Origin: Candidatus Hydrogenedentota bacterium
GTDB lineage: Bacteria; Hydrogenedentota; Hydrogenedentia; Hydrogenedentales; SLHB01
NCBI GenBank assembly: GCA_019695095.1
Contig: JAIBAQ010000003.1
Location: forward strand, 37,972-101,971
DNA: 64,000 bases
Direction: 5' to 3'
A program made the position numbers and the translations under genes. Under the pieces are notes generated by a model that worked only from the letters and a program-made list of their open reading frames with translations, was not told the DNA's origin and made no database searches. Shown piece by piece: positions 33,668 through 42,536 of the stretch; position 1 is the first letter of the stretch, and each line of letters begins with the position of its first letter.

Positions 33668-34891
33668 ATGCCGAACAGTCTCAAGAATGAACTGAGCAGT
33701 ATCTCCCGCGCCTTCATTGCGACGGTAAGCCTTCTGGTGCTTGTCGTCTCCGCTCAGGCGAAACCCATTTATCTGTATTTGACCTATCCCGGAGATCCAA
33801 GCACATCGATCACCGTCAACTATCAAACGGAGCGGCCGATAAAAGACTCGACGGTTCGGTACGACACAAAATCGCGCAAGCATCTGCGTGGGTATTCGTA
33901 TCAGGCGGAAGGAACTACGCTCCAAGTTCCGGGGCTTCCTGTGGAACGCACCATTCACACGGTGACACTGCGCGGCCTAAAGCCGGACACCAACTATTAC
34001 TTTACGGCGGGAAGCGTGCAGGACGGGTTCACAGAAGAGCGGTGGTTTCGTACGGTACCCGCCGGAGACGAGCCGATACGCTTCATTACGGGCGGCGACA
34101 TGGATTCGACGCCATTGACTCAAGCGCTGTTAAAACAAGCGGCGAAAAAGGACCCGTTGTTTTTGGTTGTGGGCGGAGATATCGCCTACGCCAACGCCGA
34201 TGTGCAGAACTATAAGCAGTGGGATCGGTGGTTCGACAATTGGGAGAAGCTCATGATTACGCCCAATGGCCGGACCATCCCTGTTGTGACCGCCATCGGT
34301 AATCACGAAACCAACAAGAGCGATTCGCCCGATCCGAAAGAACGCGCAAGATTCTATTTCGAGTACTTCGGGCGCCAATCGGAGTTGACGTATTACGAAC
34401 GCAAGTTCGGATCGAACATCGCTTTATTCGTACTGGATTCGGGACACATCGCGCCGCACGATGGCGCGCAAAGAGAATGGCTAAATCAGGCGCTTGAGAG
34501 AAACAAGGATGTGCCCTATCGTTTTGCGGTCTACCATGTGCCTTTGTATCCCAGCCACCGCGATTTCGAGGGCAAAGGCTCCGTCCTGGGGCGCACACAC
34601 TGGTTGCCTTTGTTCGACCAATACAAGCTGACCGCCGCGTTCGAAAACCACGACCACACCTTCAAGCGCACACACCTGCTGCGCGGGAACCAGGTTTCGC
34701 CCGATGGCACCCTCTATATCGGTGATGGCAGTTTCGGTGTCGATCCGAGAGAGATTGAAGGCGACCTGCGGTGGTATGAAGCCAAAGCACTGCAGACAGG
34801 TCACTTCTGGGTGATCGATGTGACCCCCGCCGGCGTCACCTACACGGCATTCGGCAAAGATGGCGAGCTAATCGACAAGTTTCCCGAGTGA
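33668..34891 (+). CDS. Secreted purple-acid-phosphatase-like metallophosphoesterase
   Basis: 407-residue exported phosphoesterase. The signal peptide (FIATVSLLVLVVSAQA) is followed by a fibronectin-III-like domain (STSITVNYQTERPIKDSTV to LKPDTNYYFTAG) as in purple acid phosphatases. The catalytic domain has GGDMDST, VVGGDIAYANAD, TAIGNHETN, FAVYHVPLYPSHRDF and FENHDHTFKRTH, the dinuclear metal motifs. ATG 33668 has GGAGAGGAAG; the ORF start at 33560 is too far upstream. Phosphate scavenging from phosphomonoesters is the family role; a phosphodiesterase activity is possible. Confidence 0.9.
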   Translation: MPNSLKNELSSISRAFIATVSLLVLVVSAQAKPIYLYLTYPGDPSTSITVNYQTERPIKDSTVRYDTKSRKHLRGYSYQAEGTTLQVPGLPVERTIHTVTLRGLKPDTNYYFTAGSVQDGFTEERWFRTVPAGDEPIRFITGGDMDSTPLTQALLKQAAKKDPLFLVVGGDIAYANADVQNYKQWDRWFDNWEKLMITPNGRTIPVVTAIGNHETNKSDSPDPKERARFYFEYFGRQSELTYYERKFGSNIALFVLDSGHIAPHDGAQREWLNQALERNKDVPYRFAVYHVPLYPSHRDFEGKGSVLGRTHWLPLFDQYKLTAAFENHDHTFKRTHLLRGNQVSPDGTLYIGDGSFGVDPREIEGDLRWYEAKALQTGHFWVIDVTPAGVTYTAFGKDGELIDKFPE

Positions 34892-34910
34892 ACAGCGTTA
34901 GCAAAAGTTC

Positions 34911-35906
34911 CTAGTTGCCTCGGATTCGCGACATCGTGACATTGAGCACGAGCGCCGCCATCAGAATGGTGCCGCTGATCGCGTCTTTCAAGTAGATGTC
35001 GATCTGCACGTGATTCAATCCGTTGTAGAGGACGCCTAGCGTTAATACGCCGATTACCGTGTTGGCGATGCCGCCTTTGCCTCCGAAAAGCGATGTGCCG
35101 CCCAGTACGACAGCGGACACGCATTGAATCAGCATGTTGTCGAGTCCACCCGACTGAGCGCTGCCCAGACGGCCTATCAGCAAGATGCCGGCAAACGCCG
35201 CGGTGACCGAACAGACACAAAACGGAATAGTCGTGACCCATTTAACATTGATGCCCGACAATTCCGCGGCCACTCGGCTGCCGCCCGCTGCGTAGATATG
35301 CCTCCCAAAGCGTGTAAAGCGAAGCACAATGAACGCCATAACGAGAAAGACCGCCGCCACCATCGTAATGTACGGAATCTCGATCGCCGTGTTTCCAAAG
35401 GTGACTACGCGCCACGACTTGTTTCCGATGAACGACAGCACGGGGGGAATGTCGAATATGGGACTGCCGCGCGTGATGCGCAGGGCAATGCCTTTCGTAA
35501 TCAGCAACATCGACAGCGTCATCATGAAGGAAGGCACCCCAAGCCGTGCCGTTCCGCTGCCCGTAACAAGTCCGAAGAGGAGAGCAACTACAAGAGCCGC
35601 GAGAATCGGCACGCCCTGAACAACCACCGCAGGCAAGCCCGCGTTTGCAGAAAGTACCTGATACAACGCTGCCGTCGTTACGCCCGCGAGAATCGCCATG
35701 CCCTCCACGCTGAGGTCGATTTCACCAATGAGCAGCACAAGGGTCATCCCCACGGCCATCACGGCCAGCGCGGAATTCTGGCGCAGAATATTCAAGAGGT
35801 TCTCGGAACTGAGGAAGGTGTCCGAAATCAATGCAAAGAACAAGAACATCGCCAGAAACGTGATGACCGGCGACAACGCCCCCAATCGACGCATGAACGT
35901 ATTCAC
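34911..35906 (-). CDS. Sugar ABC transporter permease (RbsC/XylH family)
   Basis: 331-residue BPD-transporter type 2 permease with about nine to ten helices. ILRQNSALAVMAVGMTLVLLIGEIDLSVEG is the diagnostic stretch of ribose/xylose permeases; AGGSRVAAELSGINVKW and VVLGGTSLFGGKGGI are the cytoplasmic loop and GG motif that meets the ATPase. I take GTG 35906, which has GGGGAG; ATG 35894 or 35948 are alternatives. No ATPase or substrate-binding protein gene is beside it, so its partners lie elsewhere, or it is a relic. Monosaccharide import is a family inference. Confidence 0.92.
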   Translation of the reverse strand: MNTFMRRLGALSPVITFLAMFLFFALISDTFLSSENLLNILRQNSALAVMAVGMTLVLLIGEIDLSVEGMAILAGVTTAALYQVLSANAGLPAVVVQGVPILAALVVALLFGLVTGSGTARLGVPSFMMTLSMLLITKGIALRITRGSPIFDIPPVLSFIGNKSWRVVTFGNTAIEIPYITMVAAVFLVMAFIVLRFTRFGRHIYAAGGSRVAAELSGINVKWVTTIPFCVCSVTAAFAGILLIGRLGSAQSGGLDNMLIQCVSAVVLGGTSLFGGKGGIANTVIGVLTLGVLYNGLNHVQIDIYLKDAISGTILMAALVLNVTMSRIRGN

Positions 35907-36007
35907 AATGACTCCCCTTGAACGCAGATAGCGCAACATTCCCCGCAATGGAGAAGCCCGCAGGATTATAGCGGAGCGAGCCGAAAAGTCGAGAATTGCG
36001 ATTCGGG

Positions 36008-37408
36008 CTAGGCCTCAGCCTGATTTGCCCCGCTCATGGACGATCCAAGCAAGGAACCTGCGAGCGCGGCTACAAACGACGAACTCGACGAAAGCAGCAC
36101 GGTATAGGTCCACGGAACCGGATTCGTGAATGCCCACTCGCACACCGCGGTCACGCTGAACCCGGCAATCAACCCCAGTCCGACGCCGAGCCCACGCAAG
36201 CGCCCGGGAAGGAAGGTGAATACAGTAAAGACGCCAATGAGCCCGCCGTTGATGTAATTCATGGAGCCCATGCACAGCGCGAGGAAGTCGGGGTGGCGCT
36301 TCTCAATGCTGATGAAGAAGACTGCGAACGCAATCATGATGAACAAGGACATGGCCGACCAAACACGTCCTTGGCGTGACGAGTTCATCAGCGACTTCCA
36401 CACCGCACCCGTTGAGTGAATCGTTGAGTCGAGCGATGACATCGCCGCCGCCGCCAGCAACACAAGAAAGACCCCTTTCAATACCGGCAGGTCGCCCCGC
36501 ATCACGTAGTCTGCCAGCGGCGACTTCGCGTTCAAGTCTGCTATGCCCGAATACCGCAGCAAGTAGCCCACGGTCAGGTACAAACTGATTAACAGTGCGG
36601 CTCCGAACCCCGACAAGATTAGCGACCGTTGCGCTGCGCGAAAGCTGCGTGTCGAGAGTATTCTCAAGAGCAAATCCTGGTCTGCGCCGTGCGATCCGAT
36701 CGACAACACGGCCCCGCCCAGCAGCATGATAGGCGAGAATGTCGCCTTCGACGGATCCAAATCCACAAACGAGGGCATGGTCAGCGCGCCTGACGGAATC
36801 AAACGCGCCAGGTAGAAGCACAGGAACAGCCCCGTGCCTACAATCAACACACTCTGCACTTGGTCCATCACGACCACGGCGCGTAGGCCGCCGGTCAGGC
36901 TGTACGCCGCGACACAGACAGCCACCACGACGATCCACATCGCCGTCGGCCCGCCGTGTATGGATTTCACAAACTCCGGTGCAGGCAAGATCTGCGCTAG
37001 CGCGTAGCCGCCGACAAAGTAGCGCACTCCCCCGGAGATGTACTTCGCCAGCAGGTAGGCCCCTTCCAGTATCCGGTGCTGCGCGCTCATTGTCTGATAG
37101 ATCGTCAGGCGTTCCGAGTCGTACAGCTTCCGGAGGTAAAACACCGCGACAATCGTGCGCCCCGCGATATAGCCCATCAAGAGCCACACGAGCGCATAAC
37201 CGCCCGTCAGTCCGGCTGCCGGAAACACCACCGTCGTCGCGACCGACGTCTCCGACGACACCACCGACAACAGCGCCTGAACTCCGCTCAAACGTTTCCC
37301 CGCAAAGAAGTACTCCCCGTCCTCCGGACGGCTCCGCATCGTCGCCGTTACACCCACCACCACGGCCACATAAGCCAACAGCGGCGCTAAGAACAGGATC
37401 TGGTCCAT
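36008..37408 (-). CDS. Sodium:solute symporter (SSS family)
   Basis: 466-residue integral membrane transporter with about 13 helices. The N-terminus LLAYVAVVVGVTATMRSRPEDGEYFFAGKRLSGVQALLSVVSSETSVATTVVFP has the SSS sequence, including the R-P-E-D-x-Y-F-F-A-G-K region and the SSETSV unwound-helix motif. LTGGLRAVVVMDQVQSVLIV is the second signature. It probably couples Na+ to uptake of a sugar, organic acid or sialic acid. ATG 37408 is the likely start. It is followed by the sugar permease, same strand, 100 bases on. Confidence 0.92.
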   Translation of the reverse strand: MDQILFLAPLLAYVAVVVGVTATMRSRPEDGEYFFAGKRLSGVQALLSVVSSETSVATTVVFPAAGLTGGYALVWLLMGYIAGRTIVAVFYLRKLYDSERLTIYQTMSAQHRILEGAYLLAKYISGGVRYFVGGYALAQILPAPEFVKSIHGGPTAMWIVVVAVCVAAYSLTGGLRAVVVMDQVQSVLIVGTGLFLCFYLARLIPSGALTMPSFVDLDPSKATFSPIMLLGGAVLSIGSHGADQDLLLRILSTRSFRAAQRSLILSGFGAALLISLYLTVGYLLRYSGIADLNAKSPLADYVMRGDLPVLKGVFLVLLAAAAMSSLDSTIHSTGAVWKSLMNSSRQGRVWSAMSLFIMIAFAVFFISIEKRHPDFLALCMGSMNYINGGLIGVFTVFTFLPGRLRGLGVGLGLIAGFSVTAVCEWAFTNPVPWTYTVLLSSSSSFVAALAGSLLGSSMSGANQAEA

Positions 37409-37529
37409 TGCCGTGAATACCCCTTCCTTCCGCAATTCTTGCGAGGCATGGTAACGATCCGGTTACACGGTGAGCAATACGCGGGGTAGGGCAGCCGGGC
37501 AGGGGAAGCGCTTCCGCTTGCGGCTTACG

Positions 37530-38294
37530 CTAAAAGGTCATGTCCATAGGTTTCCCGCCGGTCAAGTCTTCCACCTTCACGCCCTTCGGCGGTGTGTAGA
37601 CGAATCGGCTGGGGTCGATTTTCGCGTTGAGCGCGATATCGGTGTAATGGACTGTCGTAAACGGTTTGTTCGCCGCGTCCAGGAACTCCGATTTAACCTG
37701 AATGCCCGACTCTTTCGCGACGTACACGCGGATGGCAGCAATGGTAACGGGGGCGTCTTTTTGATCCTCGGGCTTGGGTTTGACCTCAAGCACGAAGACC
37801 GGTTTTCCGTCAACTTCCGCATCGGGAAGTAACGTCAGATCCCCTTTCTTGCGCAGCGAGTCAAACATCTCTTTGCCGCTTTCCGGGCTGCGGCTCGTAC
37901 CCGAGTTCGGGTCCCGTTTCGCGGCCTTCTGCCGTCCCGCCATCGACATCTGCGTGTAGAGCGTTGTTCCGTCGAACACAGTCAATATGTTCTGCTGAGC
38001 CATGCTTTCAGGAAGGGGAATCCCGATATCGACTGTATTTGTCAGCTCGGAGCGGTAATGCGGTTTGCCGTCAATCTTCATGAATTCGAAGGGGCCGCTG
38101 CCCTTCATGGCGATCGTCATGATCCCTTTGGGAATGTTGCCCTCCAAATGCAACGTGGCCGTATAGGACTCAATCTTCTTCCACGCCTCACCAATCTGCT
38201 GCTCGACCGAATCGAGCGTTTGCGGCGCGGTGTCAGCGCCAATCGCGGTGAAGGGTACGAGTGCTGTCAATAATGCGGGAAGAATCGTTCGCAT
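37530..38294 (-). CDS. LolA-like/DUF2092 exported lipoprotein-sorting-type protein
   Basis: 254-residue exported protein. The signal peptide is MRTILPALLTALVPFTAIGA. The body has the LolA/LppX beta-barrel-lid pattern: WKKIESYTATLHLEGN, GPFEFMKIDGKPHYR, TVFDGTTLYTQM, KPVFVLEVKPKP, RVYVAKESGIQVKSEFLD and FTTVHYTDIALNAKIDPSRFVYTPP. The last block is typical of the outer-membrane lipoprotein-sorting-type family. It follows the ECF fusion gene on the same strand with a 113-base gap and may be co-regulated. It could bind lipid or lipoprotein in the periplasm. Confidence 0.85.
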   Translation of the reverse strand: MRTILPALLTALVPFTAIGADTAPQTLDSVEQQIGEAWKKIESYTATLHLEGNIPKGIMTIAMKGSGPFEFMKIDGKPHYRSELTNTVDIGIPLPESMAQQNILTVFDGTTLYTQMSMAGRQKAAKRDPNSGTSRSPESGKEMFDSLRKKGDLTLLPDAEVDGKPVFVLEVKPKPEDQKDAPVTIAAIRVYVAKESGIQVKSEFLDAANKPFTTVHYTDIALNAKIDPSRFVYTPPKGVKVEDLTGGKPMDMTF

Positions 38295-38407
38295 GCGAGT
38301 CCGGCTCCTGCCAATGGTATGTCACGGTCTCCCAAGAGACGAGTCGAAAGGACAGAATATTCATTGACATAGACACAGGTTCTCGCCGCGAGGTTTCATC
38401 AACCCGG

Positions 38408-40555
38408 TCAAAGGGTCGGGGTCAAATCGACCACCGCTTCCGCGCCCTCCTTCAGTTCGACGACCGACGAGGCAAAGAGCGCCTTGGAAAGCATCGTGTT
38501 GAGGCCTTCGGCGTCACTATTGGGCAGTTCCGTGTACGCGAAGGCCACGATGGTGTATGTTCCCGGGTCTAGGCCGTCAAAGCTATATGCTCCATCCTTA
38601 ATCCGGCCCGAGGCCGCAATCAAGGGTTCCAGCGAAGTCAGCAACTCCGTGGATAACGTATCGATCTTCACCTCGCCACGAAGCGCGACGATCGCCCCGT
38701 CCTTAACCGTATCGGGAATAGTTATGGTGCCTCGAACAGCCGTCGTCAGATTGAAGTCGATGTTTTCCACGTGCGCTTCATTCTCCGCAATTGAGAATGC
38801 GACCTGTTTGGAAGCCCGATTACCGCTCTCCAGTTCGACACTGGCCACAAGAGCACATGTCCCGCTCGGCGCTTCGGAAAATGAGTAGCTTCCGTCGGCC
38901 TGGATCGTTCCCTCAAAGCGCTCTACCTCTCCATTGGTAGTCGTGACCGTCATCCTCAGCATTCCTGAAGATACGGGCTCTCCCCGGGATGTCACCATGC
39001 CCTGCAATGAAGAAGTCACTTCGCTGAAGTCAAAATCGACAGGCGTCGTCGTGCCGGTGAGCAAGGAGGCCATCCGCACTAATGACCGTCCCCCTTCGGG
39101 AAGCTTTGCCAATATGCCCAAGTCTCCCTGAGGGAGATTCTCTAATTCATATTTGCCGTCGGGTCCAGTGGTCGTCTGGCCCACTTCCGTGACAGACGCC
39201 GCCTGTACGGTTGCTCCCGCGACAGGTACTCCACCGACTGCAACGCGGCCACTTACGGTCCCCCCCTTGGTCATTACGACCCTGATCTTGACTGTACCCT
39301 CCGGCTGCGACGGAAGACTTACCCATCCGGGCGCCAGATCGGCATGCCATGCATATACCCATTGATTTTCGTCCGAGACAGAGACGTCCTCCACTCGGAA
39401 CGTGCCGTCTGAGGCGGAAGTGGCAAGCGTATTCTGCAGGCGCATTGATTCGTCTAAGGGCAGTCGCGGACCCACGAAGATTCGCGCGTTGCTCACGGGG
39501 GTCTCGCCGGCCTTGTCTTCGGTGACTACAAGTCCTTCGATTGTGAGAGATGACGCTGGTGTTGCGTCAGGCTTCCTATTGGGGTCCTGCGGCTTGCGGA
39601 GCGTCGTCTCGGGCAACGCCGCTTCTGCACCGATTTCCTTGCCCTTGGGAGTACCATCACTCTCGGGCGCCAGACTGTCGCCATTCCGATTGCTCTCAGT
39701 CTGCCGAGTCTCATCCGCGGGGGGCGGAACTCCGTCGGAAACCGCTTGTTTGTCTGGCGGAACGGAGGTGTTTGGGGATTGGGGTGAACTCTGCCGCAAG
39801 GCATACCACGCCCCCAAGGCTATAAGCGCCAGCGACAATGCTCCTACAACGGCCTTCTTCATTAGCAGTACCTCCAAAGGTCGAATCCAGATCCACAGAG
39901 TGCTTCCCCCGCCTGCCGTAGCAGGGACAACGGTCCAGTTCGTCGGAAAGGCCATCGCCGCAACCATGACACGCCTCGGCAAGTCAGAAGAAGGCCGCTC
40001 GGACTCCAACGCCGATCCCAGTTCGTCCACGATTCTCTCGCCAAGAGCGCGGCGCGCACGTTGGATGCGCTTGGCAGCAGCGTCTTGCGAAATATCCAGA
40101 GCCTGCGCGACTTCACGTATCTTGAATCCTGCGAAGTAGTGCAGCATGAGGACCTCGCGGTCGTCCTCGTTCAATGCATGAATCTCGCGACGCAACGCCG
40201 CGTGAAGTTCGTGCCGATCCGGGGCCGGGATGCTGTGCTGACTGCGCGACATTTCAAGCAATACGCCTTCGCGATGGTGCTCAGCTTTGCGGAAGTTGGT
40301 GCAGACGTTTCGTGTGATGGCGGCCAGCCACGGCCGGAACTTTGCAGCATCACGAAGCGTGTCCAGTTTCTCCAATGCCTTGAGAAAGGCATCTTGGACA
40401 AGGTCTTTGACCTCTGCCGGATTGGACACGCGGCCATACACCAACGCGTGAACCAAAGGTAGATGCCGCTCCACGAGGATGCCAAATGCCTCGCGGTGCC
40501 CGCACAACACCTTCCGAACGATCTCTGCGTCATCGAGTTGTTGACTTTCCAACAC
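38408..40555 (-). CDS. ECF sigma factor fused to a transmembrane helix and Ig-like/carboxypeptidase-regulatory domains
   Basis: 715 residues. Region sigma-2 lies at ~13-90 (HLPLVHALVYGRVSNPAEVKDLVQDAFLKA and FRPWLAAITRNV) and sigma-4 at ~120-172 (LNEDDREVLMLHYFAGFKIREVA, AAKRIQRARRALGE). A linker with Trp-rich WIWIRP leads to a helix at 234-254 (AVVGALSLALIALGAWYAL). An acidic, Pro/Ser-rich stretch follows, then three to four CarboxypepD_reg-like beta domains (GRVAVGGVPVAGATVQAA, GQTTTGPDGKYELENLPQGD, GMVTSRGEPVSSGMLRM, GRIKDGAYSFDGLDPG). No anti-sigma gene is adjacent, so the tail may itself control the sigma part. Start GTG 40555 has AGGA nine bases before it. Confidence 0.88.
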   Translation of the reverse strand: MLESQQLDDAEIVRKVLCGHREAFGILVERHLPLVHALVYGRVSNPAEVKDLVQDAFLKALEKLDTLRDAAKFRPWLAAITRNVCTNFRKAEHHREGVLLEMSRSQHSIPAPDRHELHAALRREIHALNEDDREVLMLHYFAGFKIREVAQALDISQDAAAKRIQRARRALGERIVDELGSALESERPSSDLPRRVMVAAMAFPTNWTVVPATAGGGSTLWIWIRPLEVLLMKKAVVGALSLALIALGAWYALRQSSPQSPNTSVPPDKQAVSDGVPPPADETRQTESNRNGDSLAPESDGTPKGKEIGAEAALPETTLRKPQDPNRKPDATPASSLTIEGLVVTEDKAGETPVSNARIFVGPRLPLDESMRLQNTLATSASDGTFRVEDVSVSDENQWVYAWHADLAPGWVSLPSQPEGTVKIRVVMTKGGTVSGRVAVGGVPVAGATVQAASVTEVGQTTTGPDGKYELENLPQGDLGILAKLPEGGRSLVRMASLLTGTTTPVDFDFSEVTSSLQGMVTSRGEPVSSGMLRMTVTTTNGEVERFEGTIQADGSYSFSEAPSGTCALVASVELESGNRASKQVAFSIAENEAHVENIDFNLTTAVRGTITIPDTVKDGAIVALRGEVKIDTLSTELLTSLEPLIAASGRIKDGAYSFDGLDPGTYTIVAFAYTELPNSDAEGLNTMLSKALFASSVVELKEGAEAVVDLTPTL

Positions 40556-40794
40556 GGAGAACCAGTCCTTTCTGACCTATAAGACAATCAAGAGGCCCGT
40601 TTTGGACATCATGGCGTGAAAGGCCGGATTCGATTGGATACATGCTCGGTTTGGTGCGTGAGAATAGTGGTGCAATGCGGGGGAGATGCGGCGTGCAGGC
40701 GCCGTTCAGTCTAAAATGATTCCTCATGTCGATCTGGAACGCTTGCTTGATGAAATCGGTAGAGAATCGTCTCGCAACGCCTCGGGACCTGATA

Positions 40795-40840
40795 ACTCGG
40801 TATCCGGCGCGTCCCACTTAGGACACGCCGGATACCGAGT
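40795..40840 (-). terminator. 20-bp stem hairpin after prepilin-like gene 2
   Basis: ACTCGGTATCCGGCGCGTCC and its partner pair at 19 of 20 positions around CACTTA, starting 15 bases after the stop on the minus strand. There is no U-tract. It is the main feature of the 300-base gap to the ECF fusion gene; the rest shows nothing recognised. Confidence 0.5.
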
Positions 40841-40854
40841 CTAGAGAAGTCTGA

Positions 40855-41712
40855 CTAGAACGCGCTGCTCAGCACCACGCCGGAAACATTCGACGGGAAC
40901 TTGCTGTGGAACGGAAGCCACTCGACGTGACCGTCCATGTACAGGCAATTACCGCCGCCTGGAACGTGGTTATAGGTGGTGGCGCCGCCGTATACGGCGA
41001 TTTCATCCCACATCACGGGAATTCCACTGGATGCGACCGCACTCGCCGCGGCGTTATTGATGTCGCTCACGAAGAAACGCTCGATGCCCTGGCGTAACCG
41101 TGGCACGGGCCCCAAATCACTCTCTTTGTCCTCAAGCGAGAATCCGTTGGTATACATGTCAACGAACCCGTTTATCAGATCCGCGTCAAACAACGTGGAC
41201 GCGAAGGCCACGACGCCGCCGACTGTGCTCAGGTCGACGCCCGCCAGCGTTGTCGGCACCACTGCGCCCGGCAGAAGAATGTGCGGTTCGTAGAACGCCC
41301 AGCCCAGGTAGTAGTAGCTGCCACGAGCCAGCTTGCACACTTCGACTGGAAGACTGGGATCGCCGTTTTGGTGAAAGCCGTTCAGCACGTTATCCCGGTC
41401 GGAATCTGACGGGCAAACGCAGATGTTCACATCTGTCAGGTATTCGGGATATAGCGACGGACCGTCAAAAGTTGCATCCTGCGCATTCTCTCCTTCGCAA
41501 TTCAGGACTTTGATGGGCGGAAACTTCTCTCCCTTTGATTCGTTCGTATACATCGCGAAGATCAGACCCATCTGCTTGAGATTATTCTGGCAGGACGCCC
41601 GGCGCGCTGCCTCTCGGGCTCGCGCTAGAGCAGGCAATAGAATAGCCGCCAAAATACCGATGATTGCAATTACAACCAACAATTCTATCAGCGTAAAACC
41701 CCTGGACTTCAT
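40855..41712 (-). CDS. Prepilin-like protein with H-X9-DG C-terminal motif (copy 2)
   Basis: 285-residue pseudopilin-like protein. [20 protein letters not shown] carries the prepilin cleavage site with Phe+1 and Glu+5; [20 protein letters not shown] is shared with the other two copies. The mid-region [20 protein letters not shown] and the end [17 protein letters not shown] also match. The ATG at 41712 is preceded by GGGGGC; the track ORF to 41778 is an extension without support. The leader contains only KSR before Gly, typical of pseudopilins. Function is unknown, and the middle of the protein is unlike copies 1 and 3. Confidence 0.93.
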   Translation of the reverse strand: MKSRGFTLIELLVVIAIIGILAAILLPALARAREAARRASCQNNLKQMGLIFAMYTNESKGEKFPPIKVLNCEGENAQDATFDGPSLYPEYLTDVNICVCPSDSDRDNVLNGFHQNGDPSLPVEVCKLARGSYYYLGWAFYEPHILLPGAVVPTTLAGVDLSTVGGVVAFASTLFDADLINGFVDMYTNGFSLEDKESDLGPVPRLRQGIERFFVSDINNAAASAVASSGIPVMWDEIAVYGGATTYNHVPGGGNCLYMDGHVEWLPFHSKFPSNVSGVVLSSAF

Positions 41713-42057
41713 AGATGCCCCCTTGCCAATAGACGCTTTGTTCGACTTCACACCAAGGACCCGTTGGTGCGCCGCCAATTATCTCTACACCACGAAACAC
41801 TGCACAAAGACCGGCGAGTGTGATGCCCGTGTCACCCCCTTTTCTCCCCCGAAGAAGACCTATTACACCTTCATACTACGCCTGAACATAGCATTTCGTC
41901 TATGGGGTATTAAGGGAGGCCGTGCCGTGCCATTCCTGGACGTCGGACTGGACTGTAACGCAGGTTGGAGGCTGCTTAATGCGCTCGCGAAGTCAGTGGA
42001 CGGATATGCCGCAGCCTTGGTCGCATGCATCATCATTCACGACAATCAGAAATCCGG
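41713..42057. other. Gap with no recognised gene
   Basis: About 345 bases upstream of prepilin-like gene 2, downstream of the small membrane protein gene. A TTAATA - 17 - TATGTT pair on the minus strand is a weak promoter candidate. I see no hairpin, RNA gene or believable ORF. Confidence 0.35.
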
Positions 42058-42456
42058 CTACTTGGCGGCCCGAAGCCGGTCCAGCCCGCGTAGCAGCAGC
42101 ACGGAACCCCAGACAGTCAGAGTGGCAAACAGCACCAGAATGGGCGCTATGACGAGATTCATATGCGGAGCCCCCTCGCCGTGGTCTGCCGACGAGCCGT
42201 TACTCGCGTAATAGGCAAAAAGCGCTGCAAAGCAGACGGAGAGCGCAAGATTCACGCGCCGGGTGGAGGCTTTGGAGGTAAACGTACCTTGAAGTCCAAC
42301 AAGCCAGGGAATCGCCAGCCACGTACAAACCGCAATCGCCACAGTGGACCAATCTCGCAACAACCCGAACTCGTCAACAGCGTTCCAAATGGCGCACACG
42401 GTTGAAGCAAACACCGCAATGCCCAGAGCTCCACTCTCAAGGCGCCACTTCCGCAT
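42058..42456 (-). CDS. Small four-helix membrane protein
   Basis: 132-residue protein with four hydrophobic helices (IAVFASTVCAIWNAV, VAIAVCTWLAIPWLVGL, LALSVCFAALFAYYAS and LVIAPILVLFATLTVWGSVLLL). AAGGAGTG seven bases before the ATG supports it as a real gene. No family is recognised. It lies between the EEP protein gene and prepilin-like gene 2, both on the same strand. Confidence 0.6.
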   Translation of the reverse strand: MRKWRLESGALGIAVFASTVCAIWNAVDEFGLLRDWSTVAIAVCTWLAIPWLVGLQGTFTSKASTRRVNLALSVCFAALFAYYASNGSSADHGEGAPHMNLVIAPILVLFATLTVWGSVLLLRGLDRLRAAK

Positions 42457-42536
42457 TTCGACACTCCTTACTGAACTCAGTGGTAATACTCAAGTGGCCC
42501 GGCCCACTCGGCAGGGTCGCGGCGCAATTCGCTCTC

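Noticed and set aside
35124..35921. 265-residue plus-strand ORF
   Set aside because: Opposite the RbsC-like permease; extreme Arg/His/Asn composition typical of antisense to hydrophobic genes.
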